NCBI RefSeq assembly: GCF_001274945.1
Contig: NZ_LILB01000005.1
Coordinates: 934,959-998,958 of the forward strand
DNA length: 64,000 bases
Direction of reading: 5' to 3'
Origin: Viridibacillus arvi
GTDB taxonomy: Bacteria > Bacillota > Bacilli > Bacillales_A > Planococcaceae
The notes under the pieces were generated by a model. It was not told the DNA's origin, did no database searches, and saw only the letters and a program-made list of their open reading frames with translations. Shown here piece after piece: positions 35,542 through 44,439 of the stretch (positions are counted from its first letter, which is position 1; every line of letters begins with the position of its first letter). Both the position numbers and the translations under genes were made by a program.

Positions 35542-37290
35542 ATGAACATAGTACTAGCTACTTTAAATGCAAAATATATCCATACTAATATCGCATTGCG
35601 CTATTTAAAATCATTTGCTATACCCGAATTCGACCCAATTATCTCTGAATACACTATTAAAGACCCTTCTTTTAATATTGTTTCTGATATTTATCAAAAA
35701 AAACCTGATATCGTGGGCTTTAGCTGCTACATCTGGAATATCGAAGAAACGATTCGCGTCATTAGAATGTTAAAGAAAGTTAGTCCTAATACAAAAATCA
35801 TTCTTGGTGGTCCTGAAGTATCTTATGATGTGCATGATTGGCTTCGTAGACTTAATGACGTGGATTATATCATTATGGGTGAAGGAGAATATTCTTTTAA
35901 ACAACTCCTTTTCCACTTAAATGGCGAACTACCCCTTGAAGAAGTCCCAGGAATTTGTTATTTAAAAGATGGTAAAGTCATTATTCACCCTCAACCTAAA
36001 AAAGTCGATTTACGCGAAATGCCAAGTCCTTATCGCTTTGAAGAGGACATTCCTGATATTCCAAAACGAATTTCATATATTGAAACCAGCCGTGGATGTC
36101 CATTTAGCTGTCAATTCTGCCTATCATCCATTGAAGTTGGAGTCCGTTACTTTAACCGTGAAAAGATAAAAGAAGATATTCGTTACTTAATGGAACATGG
36201 TGCTAGAACGATTAAATTCGTCGACCGTACATTTAATATTAGCCGTAGCTATGCAATGGAAATGTTCCAATTTTTAATCGATGAGCATAAACCAGGTGTA
36301 GTCTTTCAATTTGAAATTACAGCTGATATTATGCGACCTGAAGTCATTCAATTTTTGAATGATAACGCACCTAAGGGGCTATTCCGCTTTGAGATAGGTG
36401 TTCAATCAACAAATGACTTAACGAATGAACTTGTCAAACGACGACAAAATTTCGAAAAACTATCTCGTACAGTTACTATGGTTAAAGATGGGGGCAAGAT
36501 AGATCAACATTTGGACTTAATAGCTGGGTTACCTGAAGAAGATTATGCTAGTTTCCGTCAAACTTTTAATGATGTATTTGCAATGCGTCCGGAGGAGTTA
36601 CAACTAGGTTTCTTAAAACTACTACGCGGTACAGGTTTACGATTGCAAGCGAAGGAATATGGTTATGAATATGTCGATATGGCACCTTATGAAATTTTCG
36701 CTAACAACTTATTAACATTTGATGATATTTTACGTATTAAACAAGCAGAAGATGTATTAGAAAAATATTGGAATGATCATCGCATGGATCGTACGGTAGA
36801 ATATCTAGTAACAGAAGTATTTGAATCTCCATTCGAATTCTTCCAAGAATTCGGTACATATTGGGAAGAGCGGGCATGGTCAAGAATAGGCCATCAGCTT
36901 GAAGATTTATTTAACCGTTTACTTCAATTTTTACATGACCGTGGTGGCGTAAATTTAGAAATAGTAACAAACTTAATGCAACTTGATTACTTAGCAGTCC
37001 AACAGTTCCAACCTCGCAAAATTTGGTGGGATAAACGCGTTTCAAGTGAAGAATCCAAAAAGCTTTTCCAACAGTTGCGTGAAAATCCTGAGATCGCTGG
37101 TGAGGAATTTGCTTCATTCCAATTAAATGAAAAGGAATTATATAAACATACTTTACTCGTTCCTTTCTCACTTGATTATGAAGCTTTAGAAAATGGACAC
37201 CTTGCTACACAAAATGGTTATTTATTAACCTACTTCAGAAAAGATAATAAACCTTACTTCACAACTATTTCAGGTACACTCATTTCTTAA
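35542..37290 (+). CDS. B12-binding-domain radical SAM protein with DUF4080-like C terminus
   Basis: 582 residues. An N-terminal cobalamin-binding-like Rossmann domain covers ~1-140 (KPDIVGFSCYIWNIEETIRV, NTKIILGGPEVSYD). The radical SAM core follows with the 4Fe-4S motif SRGCPFSCQFCLSS (CxxxCxxC) near residue 185, and FEITADIMRPEVIQFLND and GVQSTNDLTNELVKR in the barrel. The C-terminal ~200 residues match, as I recall, the DUF4080 extension. The N-terminal domain lacks the full DxHxxG cobalamin motif. The substrate is unknown. AAAGGAG lies before the ATG. Confidence 0.88.
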   Translation: MNIVLATLNAKYIHTNIALRYLKSFAIPEFDPIISEYTIKDPSFNIVSDIYQKKPDIVGFSCYIWNIEETIRVIRMLKKVSPNTKIILGGPEVSYDVHDWLRRLNDVDYIIMGEGEYSFKQLLFHLNGELPLEEVPGICYLKDGKVIIHPQPKKVDLREMPSPYRFEEDIPDIPKRISYIETSRGCPFSCQFCLSSIEVGVRYFNREKIKEDIRYLMEHGARTIKFVDRTFNISRSYAMEMFQFLIDEHKPGVVFQFEITADIMRPEVIQFLNDNAPKGLFRFEIGVQSTNDLTNELVKRRQNFEKLSRTVTMVKDGGKIDQHLDLIAGLPEEDYASFRQTFNDVFAMRPEELQLGFLKLLRGTGLRLQAKEYGYEYVDMAPYEIFANNLLTFDDILRIKQAEDVLEKYWNDHRMDRTVEYLVTEVFESPFEFFQEFGTYWEERAWSRIGHQLEDLFNRLLQFLHDRGGVNLEIVTNLMQLDYLAVQQFQPRKIWWDKRVSSEESKKLFQQLRENPEIAGEEFASFQLNEKELYKHTLLVPFSLDYEALENGHLATQNGYLLTYFRKDNKPYFTTISGTLIS

Positions 37291-37296
37291 TAACAA

Positions 37297-37339
37297 AGTA
37301 GAGCAAATACCATTAAAATTGGCTTTGCTCTGCTTTTTT
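37297..37339 (+). terminator. Terminator of the radical SAM gene
   Basis: AGTAGAGCAAA and TTTGCTCTGCT form a hairpin followed by TTTTTT, a few bases after the stop. Confidence 0.88.
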
Positions 37340-37369
37340 CTATCGCTAAAAATGAAAATGTTATGAATC

Positions 37370-37414
37370 AAAAAAATCGTCTACGTTTTTAACTTAATGT
37401 TAGAACGTAGACGA
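37370..37414 (-). terminator. Terminator of ktrD
   Basis: On the - strand TCGTCTACGTT pairs with AACGTAGACGA, followed by TTTTTTG. It lies just past the ktrD stop. Confidence 0.9.
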
Positions 37415-37425
37415 CTTTCTGAAGA

Positions 37426-38775
37426 TTATCCAATAATTACGCGCTCTTTTGGATAGTGGTATTTCGATTTCTTTGCCTTCCCTCCAAGAGAATATAAGAA
37501 GGATATAAGACCAACTCGACCGATGAACATTAGTAACATCATGATTACTTTCCCAATTGATGATAAATGTTCTGTCAAACCAAGTGACATACCACAAGTT
37601 CCGAATGCGGATGTAATTTCAAATACAATTTGAGTTAATGTAGCTTCCGGCTCAGTGATTAATAAAATCATCGTTGCAACAAGTACCATCGCTACAGCTA
37701 AAATGATAACAACATATGAACGGTACACATCAACAATATGAATCTCACGATTAAAAATCTGGATTTCTTCCTTACCCCTTGCAAAATTAATTAAAAATAA
37801 AATTGCTATCGCAAAAGTAGTTGTCCGAATACCACCACCAACCGAACTTGGCGAAGCCCCTATAAACATTAGGAAACTTAAAAAAACATCTGTCGCTTCA
37901 CTGAATTTCGTGACATCTATTGTCGTTAATCCAGCTGAACGTGCTGAAATAGAATGGAACATCGCTGAGAAAAATGCCTCATGCCAGCTCATCCCTTTAA
38001 ATGCATGGAATGATTCAATAATAAGTATTACGAAAGTACCGAAGAGAAATAACATCGCATAAGTAGCTGTCGTAATTTTTGTAAACAACGAGAAACGAAA
38101 ATTTCTATTTTTATTTTCTAAAAAGGCTTTAATTTCAATCAATACAGGGAAACCAATTGCCCCTAAAGTAATTAATAACATATTAATTGCTTGTACAAAA
38201 TAATCACCATGGAAAGGTAATAATGACATACCGGTTATATCAAAACCACCATTTGTCGTCGCAGAAATAGCCCCGAAAACACCATGTAATAATGCTTCTT
38301 TGAAGTTGTCGAAATATTGTACGAAATAAAGCGTTAATACGGTAGCACCTATAAGTTCAATCGTTATTAATATTTTCACGATTTCTTTTATTAGATACAC
38401 GACACCTGATATTTTCGTTTGGTTATGATCGACCATGATTAGTTGACGTTCACGCATCCCAATCTTCTTCCCGACAAGTAACCAAACAAAGGTGCCTAAA
38501 GACATAATCCCAATTGCACCTAATTGTAAAATTAGCAGTAACATAACAATACCAAAAACTGAATACGTTTCAGATATATTCGTAACTGTTAAACCGGTCA
38601 CACTAACTGCACTAACTGCAGTAAATAACGAATCAAGTAACGAAACTTCTACACCTGGTTTATGTACACCTGGTAACCTTAAAAGTACAAAAGAAATAGC
38701 AATGGCTATAAAATAATATGAAACAATAGCTTGGAATGGTGTTGCACGCCGATTGATATCTTTAGTAAACCCCAA
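37426..38775 (-). CDS. ktrD: Potassium uptake membrane subunit, KtrB/KtrD type
   Basis: 449 residues, the length of Ktr membrane subunits. Four pore repeats are visible with filter glycines in VSVTGLTVTNISE, SATTNGGFDITGM, SARSAGLTTIDV and AFGTCGMSLGLT. The loop IGASPSSVGGGIRTTTFAIA is the KtrB gating-loop region. It moves K+ (with Na+) inward and needs a cytoplasmic KtrA/KtrC ring, which is not encoded nearby, as for B. subtilis KtrD. Gene order (beside ykoY and mhqR) also favours KtrD over KtrB. Ktr systems are shut by c-di-AMP through their ring subunit. Confidence 0.9.
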   Translation of the reverse strand: MGFTKDINRRATPFQAIVSYYFIAIAISFVLLRLPGVHKPGVEVSLLDSLFTAVSAVSVTGLTVTNISETYSVFGIVMLLLILQLGAIGIMSLGTFVWLLVGKKIGMRERQLIMVDHNQTKISGVVYLIKEIVKILITIELIGATVLTLYFVQYFDNFKEALLHGVFGAISATTNGGFDITGMSLLPFHGDYFVQAINMLLITLGAIGFPVLIEIKAFLENKNRNFRFSLFTKITTATYAMLFLFGTFVILIIESFHAFKGMSWHEAFFSAMFHSISARSAGLTTIDVTKFSEATDVFLSFLMFIGASPSSVGGGIRTTTFAIAILFLINFARGKEEIQIFNREIHIVDVYRSYVVIILAVAMVLVATMILLITEPEATLTQIVFEITSAFGTCGMSLGLTEHLSSIGKVIMMLLMFIGRVGLISFLYSLGGKAKKSKYHYPKERVIIG

Positions 38776-38904
38776 ATAAATCGAATCCTTTCAATCTTGA
38801 AAACAAGATACTCCCTATTGTATGAAAAAGTAAGAGAAAAGGAAAGTACCTAAAAATATTCTCTCTATAACTTTTCAATCTACCCTATTCTGCCCTTTTT
38901 CTCC

Positions 38905-38945
38905 AAATAAAAAACCCTACTCACCATAAATATGGAAAATAGGGT
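38905..38945 (-). terminator. Terminator of ykoY
   Basis: On the - strand ACCCTA pairs with TAGGGT around a partly paired interior, followed by TTTTTATTT. It is just past the ykoY stop. Confidence 0.85.
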
Positions 38946-38955
38946 CCCAACTAAA

Positions 38956-39720
38956 TTATTCAGTTGCATCTGACTTTTTCTTATTGCGGACTCCTACAAG
39001 GTAGCCACCTACTGCTAGTACAACAAGTACAATCCAGAATGTCATTTTCCAACCAGTTGAATGAGGGAAAGACTCTTCTAAAATCGCTACCTTTGGATGT
39101 GCTAATGTCAAAACTAATAATTTCACTCCGACCCATCCAACGATTAAAAACGCCGCCGTTTCTAAAGATGGATAAGATTGTAGTAACTTAACAAACCATT
39201 GTGCTGCAAAACGCATAATGACTAAGCCAATAATACCGCCTAAGAACATAACGGCGAACTGACCACCATTAATACCACCAACGTGGAAATTTCCAATTTC
39301 AGGTAGAGTTACAGCTAAAGCTACTGCAGCAAGCATTGAATCAATAGCAAAAGCCAAATCTGCTAATTCTACTTTAAATACTGTCATCCAGAAGCCAGAA
39401 CCCTGTTTTTCTTCGACTTTTTCCTCCTGATTCTTTTTCTTCCAATGATCATATAAATGTTTGAAACAGATAAATAGTAAATAAGCTGCTCCTAACGCTT
39501 GAATTTGCCAAAAGTTCACTAGGAATGTAATCATAAATAGCGCAGCAAATCGTAATACAAACGCACCTAGCAAGCCGTAAAATAACGCTCTTTTCTGTTG
39601 TACAGGTGGTAAGTGCTTGACCATAACAGCCATAACAACCGCATTATCTGCGGCTAGTAAACCTTCTAATACTATTAGTACTAATAGCACCCATGCATAT
39701 TCCAATAATATCGCGTCCAT
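38956..39720 (-). CDS. ykoY: TerC-family manganese exporter YkoY (MeeY)
   Basis: About 254 residues, seven or more helices. TerC-family acidic motifs are visible: LEGLLAADNAVVMAVMVKHL near residue 20 and ELADLAFAIDSMLAAVALAV near residue 125. In Bacillus, YkoY/MeeY exports Mn2+ or loads it onto exoenzymes. I place the start at ATG 39720 (MDAILLEYAW) with AAAGGAGG nine bases upstream. The frame is open 13 codons further, but those bases are the terminator hairpin of the upstream riboswitch and are not coding. The riboswitch makes expression manganese-dependent. Confidence 0.93.
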   Translation of the reverse strand: MDAILLEYAWVLLVLIVLEGLLAADNAVVMAVMVKHLPPVQQKRALFYGLLGAFVLRFAALFMITFLVNFWQIQALGAAYLLFICFKHLYDHWKKKNQEEKVEEKQGSGFWMTVFKVELADLAFAIDSMLAAVALAVTLPEIGNFHVGGINGGQFAVMFLGGIIGLVIMRFAAQWFVKLLQSYPSLETAAFLIVGWVGVKLLVLTLAHPKVAILEESFPHSTGWKMTFWIVLVVLAVGGYLVGVRNKKKSDATE

Positions 39721-39741
39721 CCAATTTCCTCCTTTTTCAAA

Positions 39742-39883
39742 CAAAAATAAAAGACCCATGCCTAATAAAAGGCAAAGGTCTCGCTTAGCAATTTTAAAAA
39801 TTCATTTGCTCTCATAACCGATGGTGGTTAAACCATGTAATGACGACTATGAGGTAGGTTTCCCTATAGCTACTCCCCTTTGA
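39742..39883 (-). ncRNA. yybP-ykoY manganese riboswitch with terminator
   Basis: Upstream of the TerC gene, on the - strand, the leader contains the family signature AAAGGGGAGTAGC (39869-39881), followed by GTCGTC, CATGGTTTAACCACCATCGG and GCGAGACCTTTGCC. The last element forms a terminator: GACC..GCC / GGC..GGTC then TTTTATTTTT (39742-39781). High Mn2+ stabilises the aptamer and prevents the terminator, turning on the exporter. Signature, structure, position and downstream gene all agree. Confidence 0.95.
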
Positions 39884-39913
39884 CAAAATGTCAAAAGTAA
39901 TTAAGTTTGTTTG

Positions 39914-39949
39914 TGACTCTATTATAACTAAAATATATGGGTAAGTAAA
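39914..39949 (-). promoter_or_regulatory. Promoter of the ykoY riboswitch transcript
   Basis: On the - strand -35 TTTACT (39944-39949), a 17-base spacer and perfect -10 TATAAT (39921-39926). The transcript would start near 39914, about 33 bases before the riboswitch core. A TTTGACA/TGTCAAA palindrome lies between the two. Confidence 0.85.
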
Positions 39950-39999
39950 CTTTTTTCTAGGGAAAAAATTCATTTTTTACAAAGTAACTATTATTAGTA

Positions 40000-41085
40000 T
40001 TATTTAATTTGAATCTGATAGGCTTCGTTATTTTTATGCTTATTATAGAACTCTATCATCGTAGGTAGAGATTGAATAAAGTCTTTACATTGAATAGAAG
40101 AGCCAGATAAAAGTTGCTCAGCTGTCCTAGTGTCAAATGATGCATTCCACGTTAAATAGTCAAGAGTCTCATACTCAACACCAAGTGCTTTACGGACAGA
40201 TAGTATACTCATTGATTTTCTAGCAAGACTTAGCGGAATACGCCCCTTTGGTTTTTGACCAGTCACAGTAAGTACCATGGCTCTATATATTTCTTGAACA
40301 GGATGCGGATTTGGATCAGTCATATGAACGGTCTTTCCTATAGCCTCGTAAAGAGTACTCAAGTAAACAACACCGTTCGTTATATAATCTATAGGTACCA
40401 CATTTAATCTGGCATTCGATTGACCGATGTATGGAATAATTGGGAGACATTTTAATCGATCAATCATATTCAAAAAGAAATACGGTCCATCAAATTTAAC
40501 TGTTTCTCCTGTTTGTGAATGACCTCTCACGATACCAGGACGAATTATCGTTACTGGCATCGTCGCCTTTAATTGTTCTACTAATGTTTCTGCTTCGAAT
40601 TTCGTTTCTTCATAGAAATTTTTAAAACTTATTGGACGGATTAATTCAGATTCCTTTAAAATGCCTTCACGGGTTCCTGCTACATAAGCCGTACTAAAAT
40701 ACATATAACGTTTTATATTTTCCATTCGGCTAACAAATTCATTTACTATTGACGTGCCTTGAACATTTACTTTCCAGGCAGCCTCTTTTGGTACAGCCAA
40801 ATCATAGATAGCAGCTAAATGCCAAACGACATCCACCTCATTCATTAATTCCTCAAGTTGATTACTGTTAATATCTAAGTTTGGTAATGTAATATCTCCT
40901 TCAATAATAACTATTTTTTTTCCCGGATAATCTTTTAATATGCGCTCAGCTTCAGCTTCAGCACGTTGCTTCTCCGTTATTAATACCACCGCATACACTT
41001 TATCGTACAATTCTTGTTTAAAGGCTGTACGAACAATTTGACTAGCAATAAAACCAGGAAATCCTGTAAAAAAACCGGTAGCCAT
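40000..41085 (-). CDS. Thioester-reductase-like SDR (male-sterility/NAD-binding 4 type)
   Basis: About 361 residues. The extended-SDR cofactor loop is FFTGFPGFIASQIV at the very start. The catalytic Tyr and Lys are in FYEETKFEAETL, and VWHLAAIYDLAVP and FSTAYVAGTREGIL are the usual neighbours. This resembles the acyl-thioester/fatty acyl-CoA reductase branch, which reduces CoA- or carrier-bound acyl groups. The exact substrate is unknown. The start is ATG 41085, eight bases after AAGGGG; GTG 41094 overlaps that site. The gene begins about 20 bases after the RND pump and is probably cotranscribed with it. Confidence 0.82.
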   Translation of the reverse strand: MATGFFTGFPGFIASQIVRTAFKQELYDKVYAVVLITEKQRAEAEAERILKDYPGKKIVIIEGDITLPNLDINSNQLEELMNEVDVVWHLAAIYDLAVPKEAAWKVNVQGTSIVNEFVSRMENIKRYMYFSTAYVAGTREGILKESELIRPISFKNFYEETKFEAETLVEQLKATMPVTIIRPGIVRGHSQTGETVKFDGPYFFLNMIDRLKCLPIIPYIGQSNARLNVVPIDYITNGVVYLSTLYEAIGKTVHMTDPNPHPVQEIYRAMVLTVTGQKPKGRIPLSLARKSMSILSVRKALGVEYETLDYLTWNASFDTRTAEQLLSGSSIQCKDFIQSLPTMIEFYNKHKNNEAYQIQIK

Positions 41086-41104
41086 CCCATCCACCCCTTA
41101 ATTA

Positions 41105-44100
41105 CTATGCTTTTCTCTTTTTATGCAAAAAACGTGTTTCACGATCAAACAAACTATAAACAATCGGTACAATATAAAGAGTTAAAAATGTAGAACTTAT
41201 TAATCCACCTATTACAGCAATCCCCATTGGTTGATTCATTTCGGTTCCTTCACCTAAACCAATAGCTAAAGGTATTAATCCTAGAACAGTCGTTGAAGCT
41301 GTCATTAATATTGGTCTTAAACGATCTCTTGCAGAAGTGACAATCGCTTCAAAAGATGGTACTCCAGCAGCCTTTCGCTGATTAATGTAATCAACAAGTA
41401 CAATACCATTATTAACAACTATACCAACTAGAACCAGAATACCAATAATGGCAGTTACCCCAATCGGAGTATTCGTTAACACTAAAGCAAGTGCAACACC
41501 AATAATCATTAATGGTACAGTGAACATAATGACAAAAGGATATTTAAACGATTCAAACTGAGCTGCCATTACGATATAGACAAGTATTACTGCTAATACA
41601 ATGGCTAACAGCATATCGTTAATCGATTCATCAAACAATTCACGATCCCCACTAAATTTAATCGATGTACTTTCTGGAAGATTGAGCTCTTTAATTACTT
41701 TATCAACTTTGTCTCCTGCTCCAGTTAACGTTTGTGTTGACTTATACTTCAAAATAAATGCAACAGATGGCAGTTGGTCAGTACGTCTAATGGATACTGG
41801 CCCCTCTTTCACTTTCACTTCTGCTACATCCTGTAATTCAACAAATTCTCCTGTAGCACTTCGCAGTTGCAACTTTTTTAGTTGCTCAATACTTTTTTTA
41901 TATGCATCACCGTAATTCACAACAACCGATTGTACTTCATCTTGATTTGTCAAAATTTGCGTTGCTGTGACGCCTTTTGTCATTTGTTGTACGGTTTGTG
42001 CAATTTGGGCAGGCACAAAACCTAATTGTGAGGCCATCTGTTGCTTCACATTTACTTGTATTTCTTCAACTGTATTATTGAGGTCATTTTCAACTTCAGT
42101 AATATCTGAAATTGCCTCTATTTTCTTCTGAATATCCTCCACTACCTGATTAAGGCGCTTATGATTCGTGTCAGATACTCTAAATGTTAATGTATTCGGA
42201 GCAGAGCCAGATGCTGTTTGCATATTAAAACTAACATCTGCCCTATTTCCTACGTCCTGTTGCACATCTTTTTGGATAGCATCTACGAACTCAAATACAG
42301 AGCGCTTTCGTTTATCAAGGGCTACTAGTTTGACAGAAAGTTCAGCTTCATTTGCTTTAGAATTCCCCCTCGATTGTGTTTGTTGATTTCCTCCAATGAA
42401 GCTAACGTAAACTGCAACGTCTTGTTCTTTTTTCAATCGATCCTCAATTAACTTAACCACTTCTTCTGTTTTAGAAAGCGCGGAGCCATTTTTAAGTTTC
42501 ACAGAAATTGAAAAGAACCCTTCATCAGTCGATGGCAAAAACTCCATGCCCGTACGGGTTAATCCAAAAACCGAAAGAACAAGTAAAAATAGTGTTACAG
42601 CAAGCACTAAGAATCTATGTTTGATTGCCCACTCAACTGAATTTTTAAATGCAGTATACCGTTTGGAATTGCTACGCTTTTCTTCTATATCTCCTGGCTT
42701 TCGCTTCAACATATGCCCAGCCATCATCGGCACAACAGTAAGTGCAACGACTAAAGATGCAAATAAACTAAAAGAAATAGTCAATGCAAATTCAGTGAAA
42801 ATCTGACCAATTAATCCCGTTATAAAAATAACTGGTACAAATACTGCTACTGTCGTTAAGGTAGATGCAATAATTGCTATAGCCACTTCTTTCGTTCCTT
42901 CAGAAGCTGCTTGTTTTGGTGTTTTCCCCATTCCTAGATGACGCTCAATATTCTCAATTACGACAATAGCGTTATCAACAAGCATACCGATCCCTAAAGC
43001 TAATGCTCCAAGCGTTAATATATTTAACGAAAAATTGGCGAAATACATAAGAACGAACGTCACAATGACAGAATACGGGATTGCAACAGATATGATAATA
43101 GGGCTACGAATACCTCTTAAAAAAACAAATAAAACTAACATAGCAAAAATCCCACCATAAATGAGCGATGAACCAATATTATCAATTGCTAACTTTACAT
43201 AATCCCCCTGATCAAATAAAATATCAGCCTTAACTCCTTCATACTGCTTTTGGGCTAATAAAGTATTTAAAGAGTTTTGGAAATTCTTCGAAACTTCTGC
43301 TGTATTAGCTCCCGATTCTTGTAAGACAGACATTAAGACAGCTGGATGCTCATTTGCTCTAGTAATCGTTGCAGTTGGTTGCTCGGCCACTTTTACATTT
43401 GCAATGTCTTGTAATTTTATTTCATTCCCATTTAAAGGGTTTGTTTTTACAATAAGTGTTTTTAAATCTTTTACTGAACTTAACGTACTTAATACTCTTA
43501 CTGTCAGTTGCTGTCCTTGACCCGTTTCAATCGGATCTCCAGGTAGCGAAACATTGTTACCTTGAATTGTTTGGACAATATCTGCCTGGGTTAAACCATT
43601 TTTTACAAGCTTGTCCTTATCTAATGTTATACGCATTTCTTCTATAAGAGTCCCTGAAATATTTACACTAGCAACACCTTCCGTACGTAGTAAATCTTTC
43701 TCTAGTTTTTCTGCTAAAATGCGGACATCTTGATTGTCACCAGTTGCTTGCAATGTCAGTTGAATAACTGGAAATTGAGCTGGATCAAACTTTAAAAATT
43801 GCGGACGATTAGCTTCTGATGGGATAGGAGTTTGATCTATACGCTGTAAAATATCCGTTTGTATCTTATTTATATCTGTCGACCAATTGAATTCAAGCAT
43901 CATAAAGTTTGCGCCCTCTTGAGAAGTCGATTGAATCGATTTAATTCCTGGCAAGGTTGATAAGGTACTTTCTAAAGGTTTTGTAACCTTTTCATTTACT
44001 TCAGCTGGACTAGCTCCTGAATAATTTGTAACGACAACACCAATTGGCGGATTTAACTCAGGAATTAAAGTCACTGGAATTTTGAAGAAAGATACTGCGC

Positions 44101-44173
44101 CTAGAATAATCACGAGCAACATCGTCACTATCGTAAAAACTGGCCTCTTGATGGAAAAATCACTAATCTTCAT
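41105..44173 (-). CDS. RND-family efflux transporter permease (AcrB-like)
   Basis: 1022 residues with the duplicated RND layout: an N-terminal helix, a large outside loop (~35-330), six helices, a second loop (~540-830) and six helices. The opening FSIKRPVFTIVTMLLVIILG and SGASPAEVNEKVTKPLE are typical. The proton-relay helix shows GIGMLVDNAIVVIENIERHL, with DN where AcrB has DD. No membrane-fusion or outer-membrane partner is encoded nearby, as expected in a single-membrane cell. AAAAGGAG precedes the ATG. B. subtilis SwrC is a distant relative, but the N-terminus differs, so I give no symbol. The substrate is unknown. Confidence 0.9.
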   Translation of the reverse strand: MKISDFSIKRPVFTIVTMLLVIILGAVSFFKIPVTLIPELNPPIGVVVTNYSGASPAEVNEKVTKPLESTLSTLPGIKSIQSTSQEGANFMMLEFNWSTDINKIQTDILQRIDQTPIPSEANRPQFLKFDPAQFPVIQLTLQATGDNQDVRILAEKLEKDLLRTEGVASVNISGTLIEEMRITLDKDKLVKNGLTQADIVQTIQGNNVSLPGDPIETGQGQQLTVRVLSTLSSVKDLKTLIVKTNPLNGNEIKLQDIANVKVAEQPTATITRANEHPAVLMSVLQESGANTAEVSKNFQNSLNTLLAQKQYEGVKADILFDQGDYVKLAIDNIGSSLIYGGIFAMLVLFVFLRGIRSPIIISVAIPYSVIVTFVLMYFANFSLNILTLGALALGIGMLVDNAIVVIENIERHLGMGKTPKQAASEGTKEVAIAIIASTLTTVAVFVPVIFITGLIGQIFTEFALTISFSLFASLVVALTVVPMMAGHMLKRKPGDIEEKRSNSKRYTAFKNSVEWAIKHRFLVLAVTLFLLVLSVFGLTRTGMEFLPSTDEGFFSISVKLKNGSALSKTEEVVKLIEDRLKKEQDVAVYVSFIGGNQQTQSRGNSKANEAELSVKLVALDKRKRSVFEFVDAIQKDVQQDVGNRADVSFNMQTASGSAPNTLTFRVSDTNHKRLNQVVEDIQKKIEAISDITEVENDLNNTVEEIQVNVKQQMASQLGFVPAQIAQTVQQMTKGVTATQILTNQDEVQSVVVNYGDAYKKSIEQLKKLQLRSATGEFVELQDVAEVKVKEGPVSIRRTDQLPSVAFILKYKSTQTLTGAGDKVDKVIKELNLPESTSIKFSGDRELFDESINDMLLAIVLAVILVYIVMAAQFESFKYPFVIMFTVPLMIIGVALALVLTNTPIGVTAIIGILVLVGIVVNNGIVLVDYINQRKAAGVPSFEAIVTSARDRLRPILMTASTTVLGLIPLAIGLGEGTEMNQPMGIAVIGGLISSTFLTLYIVPIVYSLFDRETRFLHKKRKA

Positions 44174-44392
44174 TGCGCTCGCTCCTTTTACTCATTCTTT
44201 TAATCATAGTGAATTACTACTTTAACTTCAAATGTTTTTTGATAATAATGATTTTTCTGAACTTTTATAAGCCTCGCGTCATACATACTATTGACAAGTT
44301 TAGTGTGAGTTAAATCTAATTGTGAAACATTTAAAATTTAAAGCAAAATAGATTATGTAGCATTTCAATAAAGCCATTACTATTTCTCAAAC

Positions 44393-44427
44393 AAAACAAA
44401 AAAGTCGTCCCAACTAAGTAGGACGAC
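44393..44427 (-). terminator. Terminator of prfC
   Basis: On the - strand GTCGTCCTA pairs with TGGGACGAC (one T-G pair), followed by TTTTTTG, right after the prfC stop. Confidence 0.9.
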
Positions 44428-44439
44428 CGATTGCGAAAC

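Noticed and set aside
39721-39759. 13 extra N-terminal codons for ykoY
   Set aside because: These bases are the riboswitch terminator and the ribosome site; the start at 39720 is well supported.
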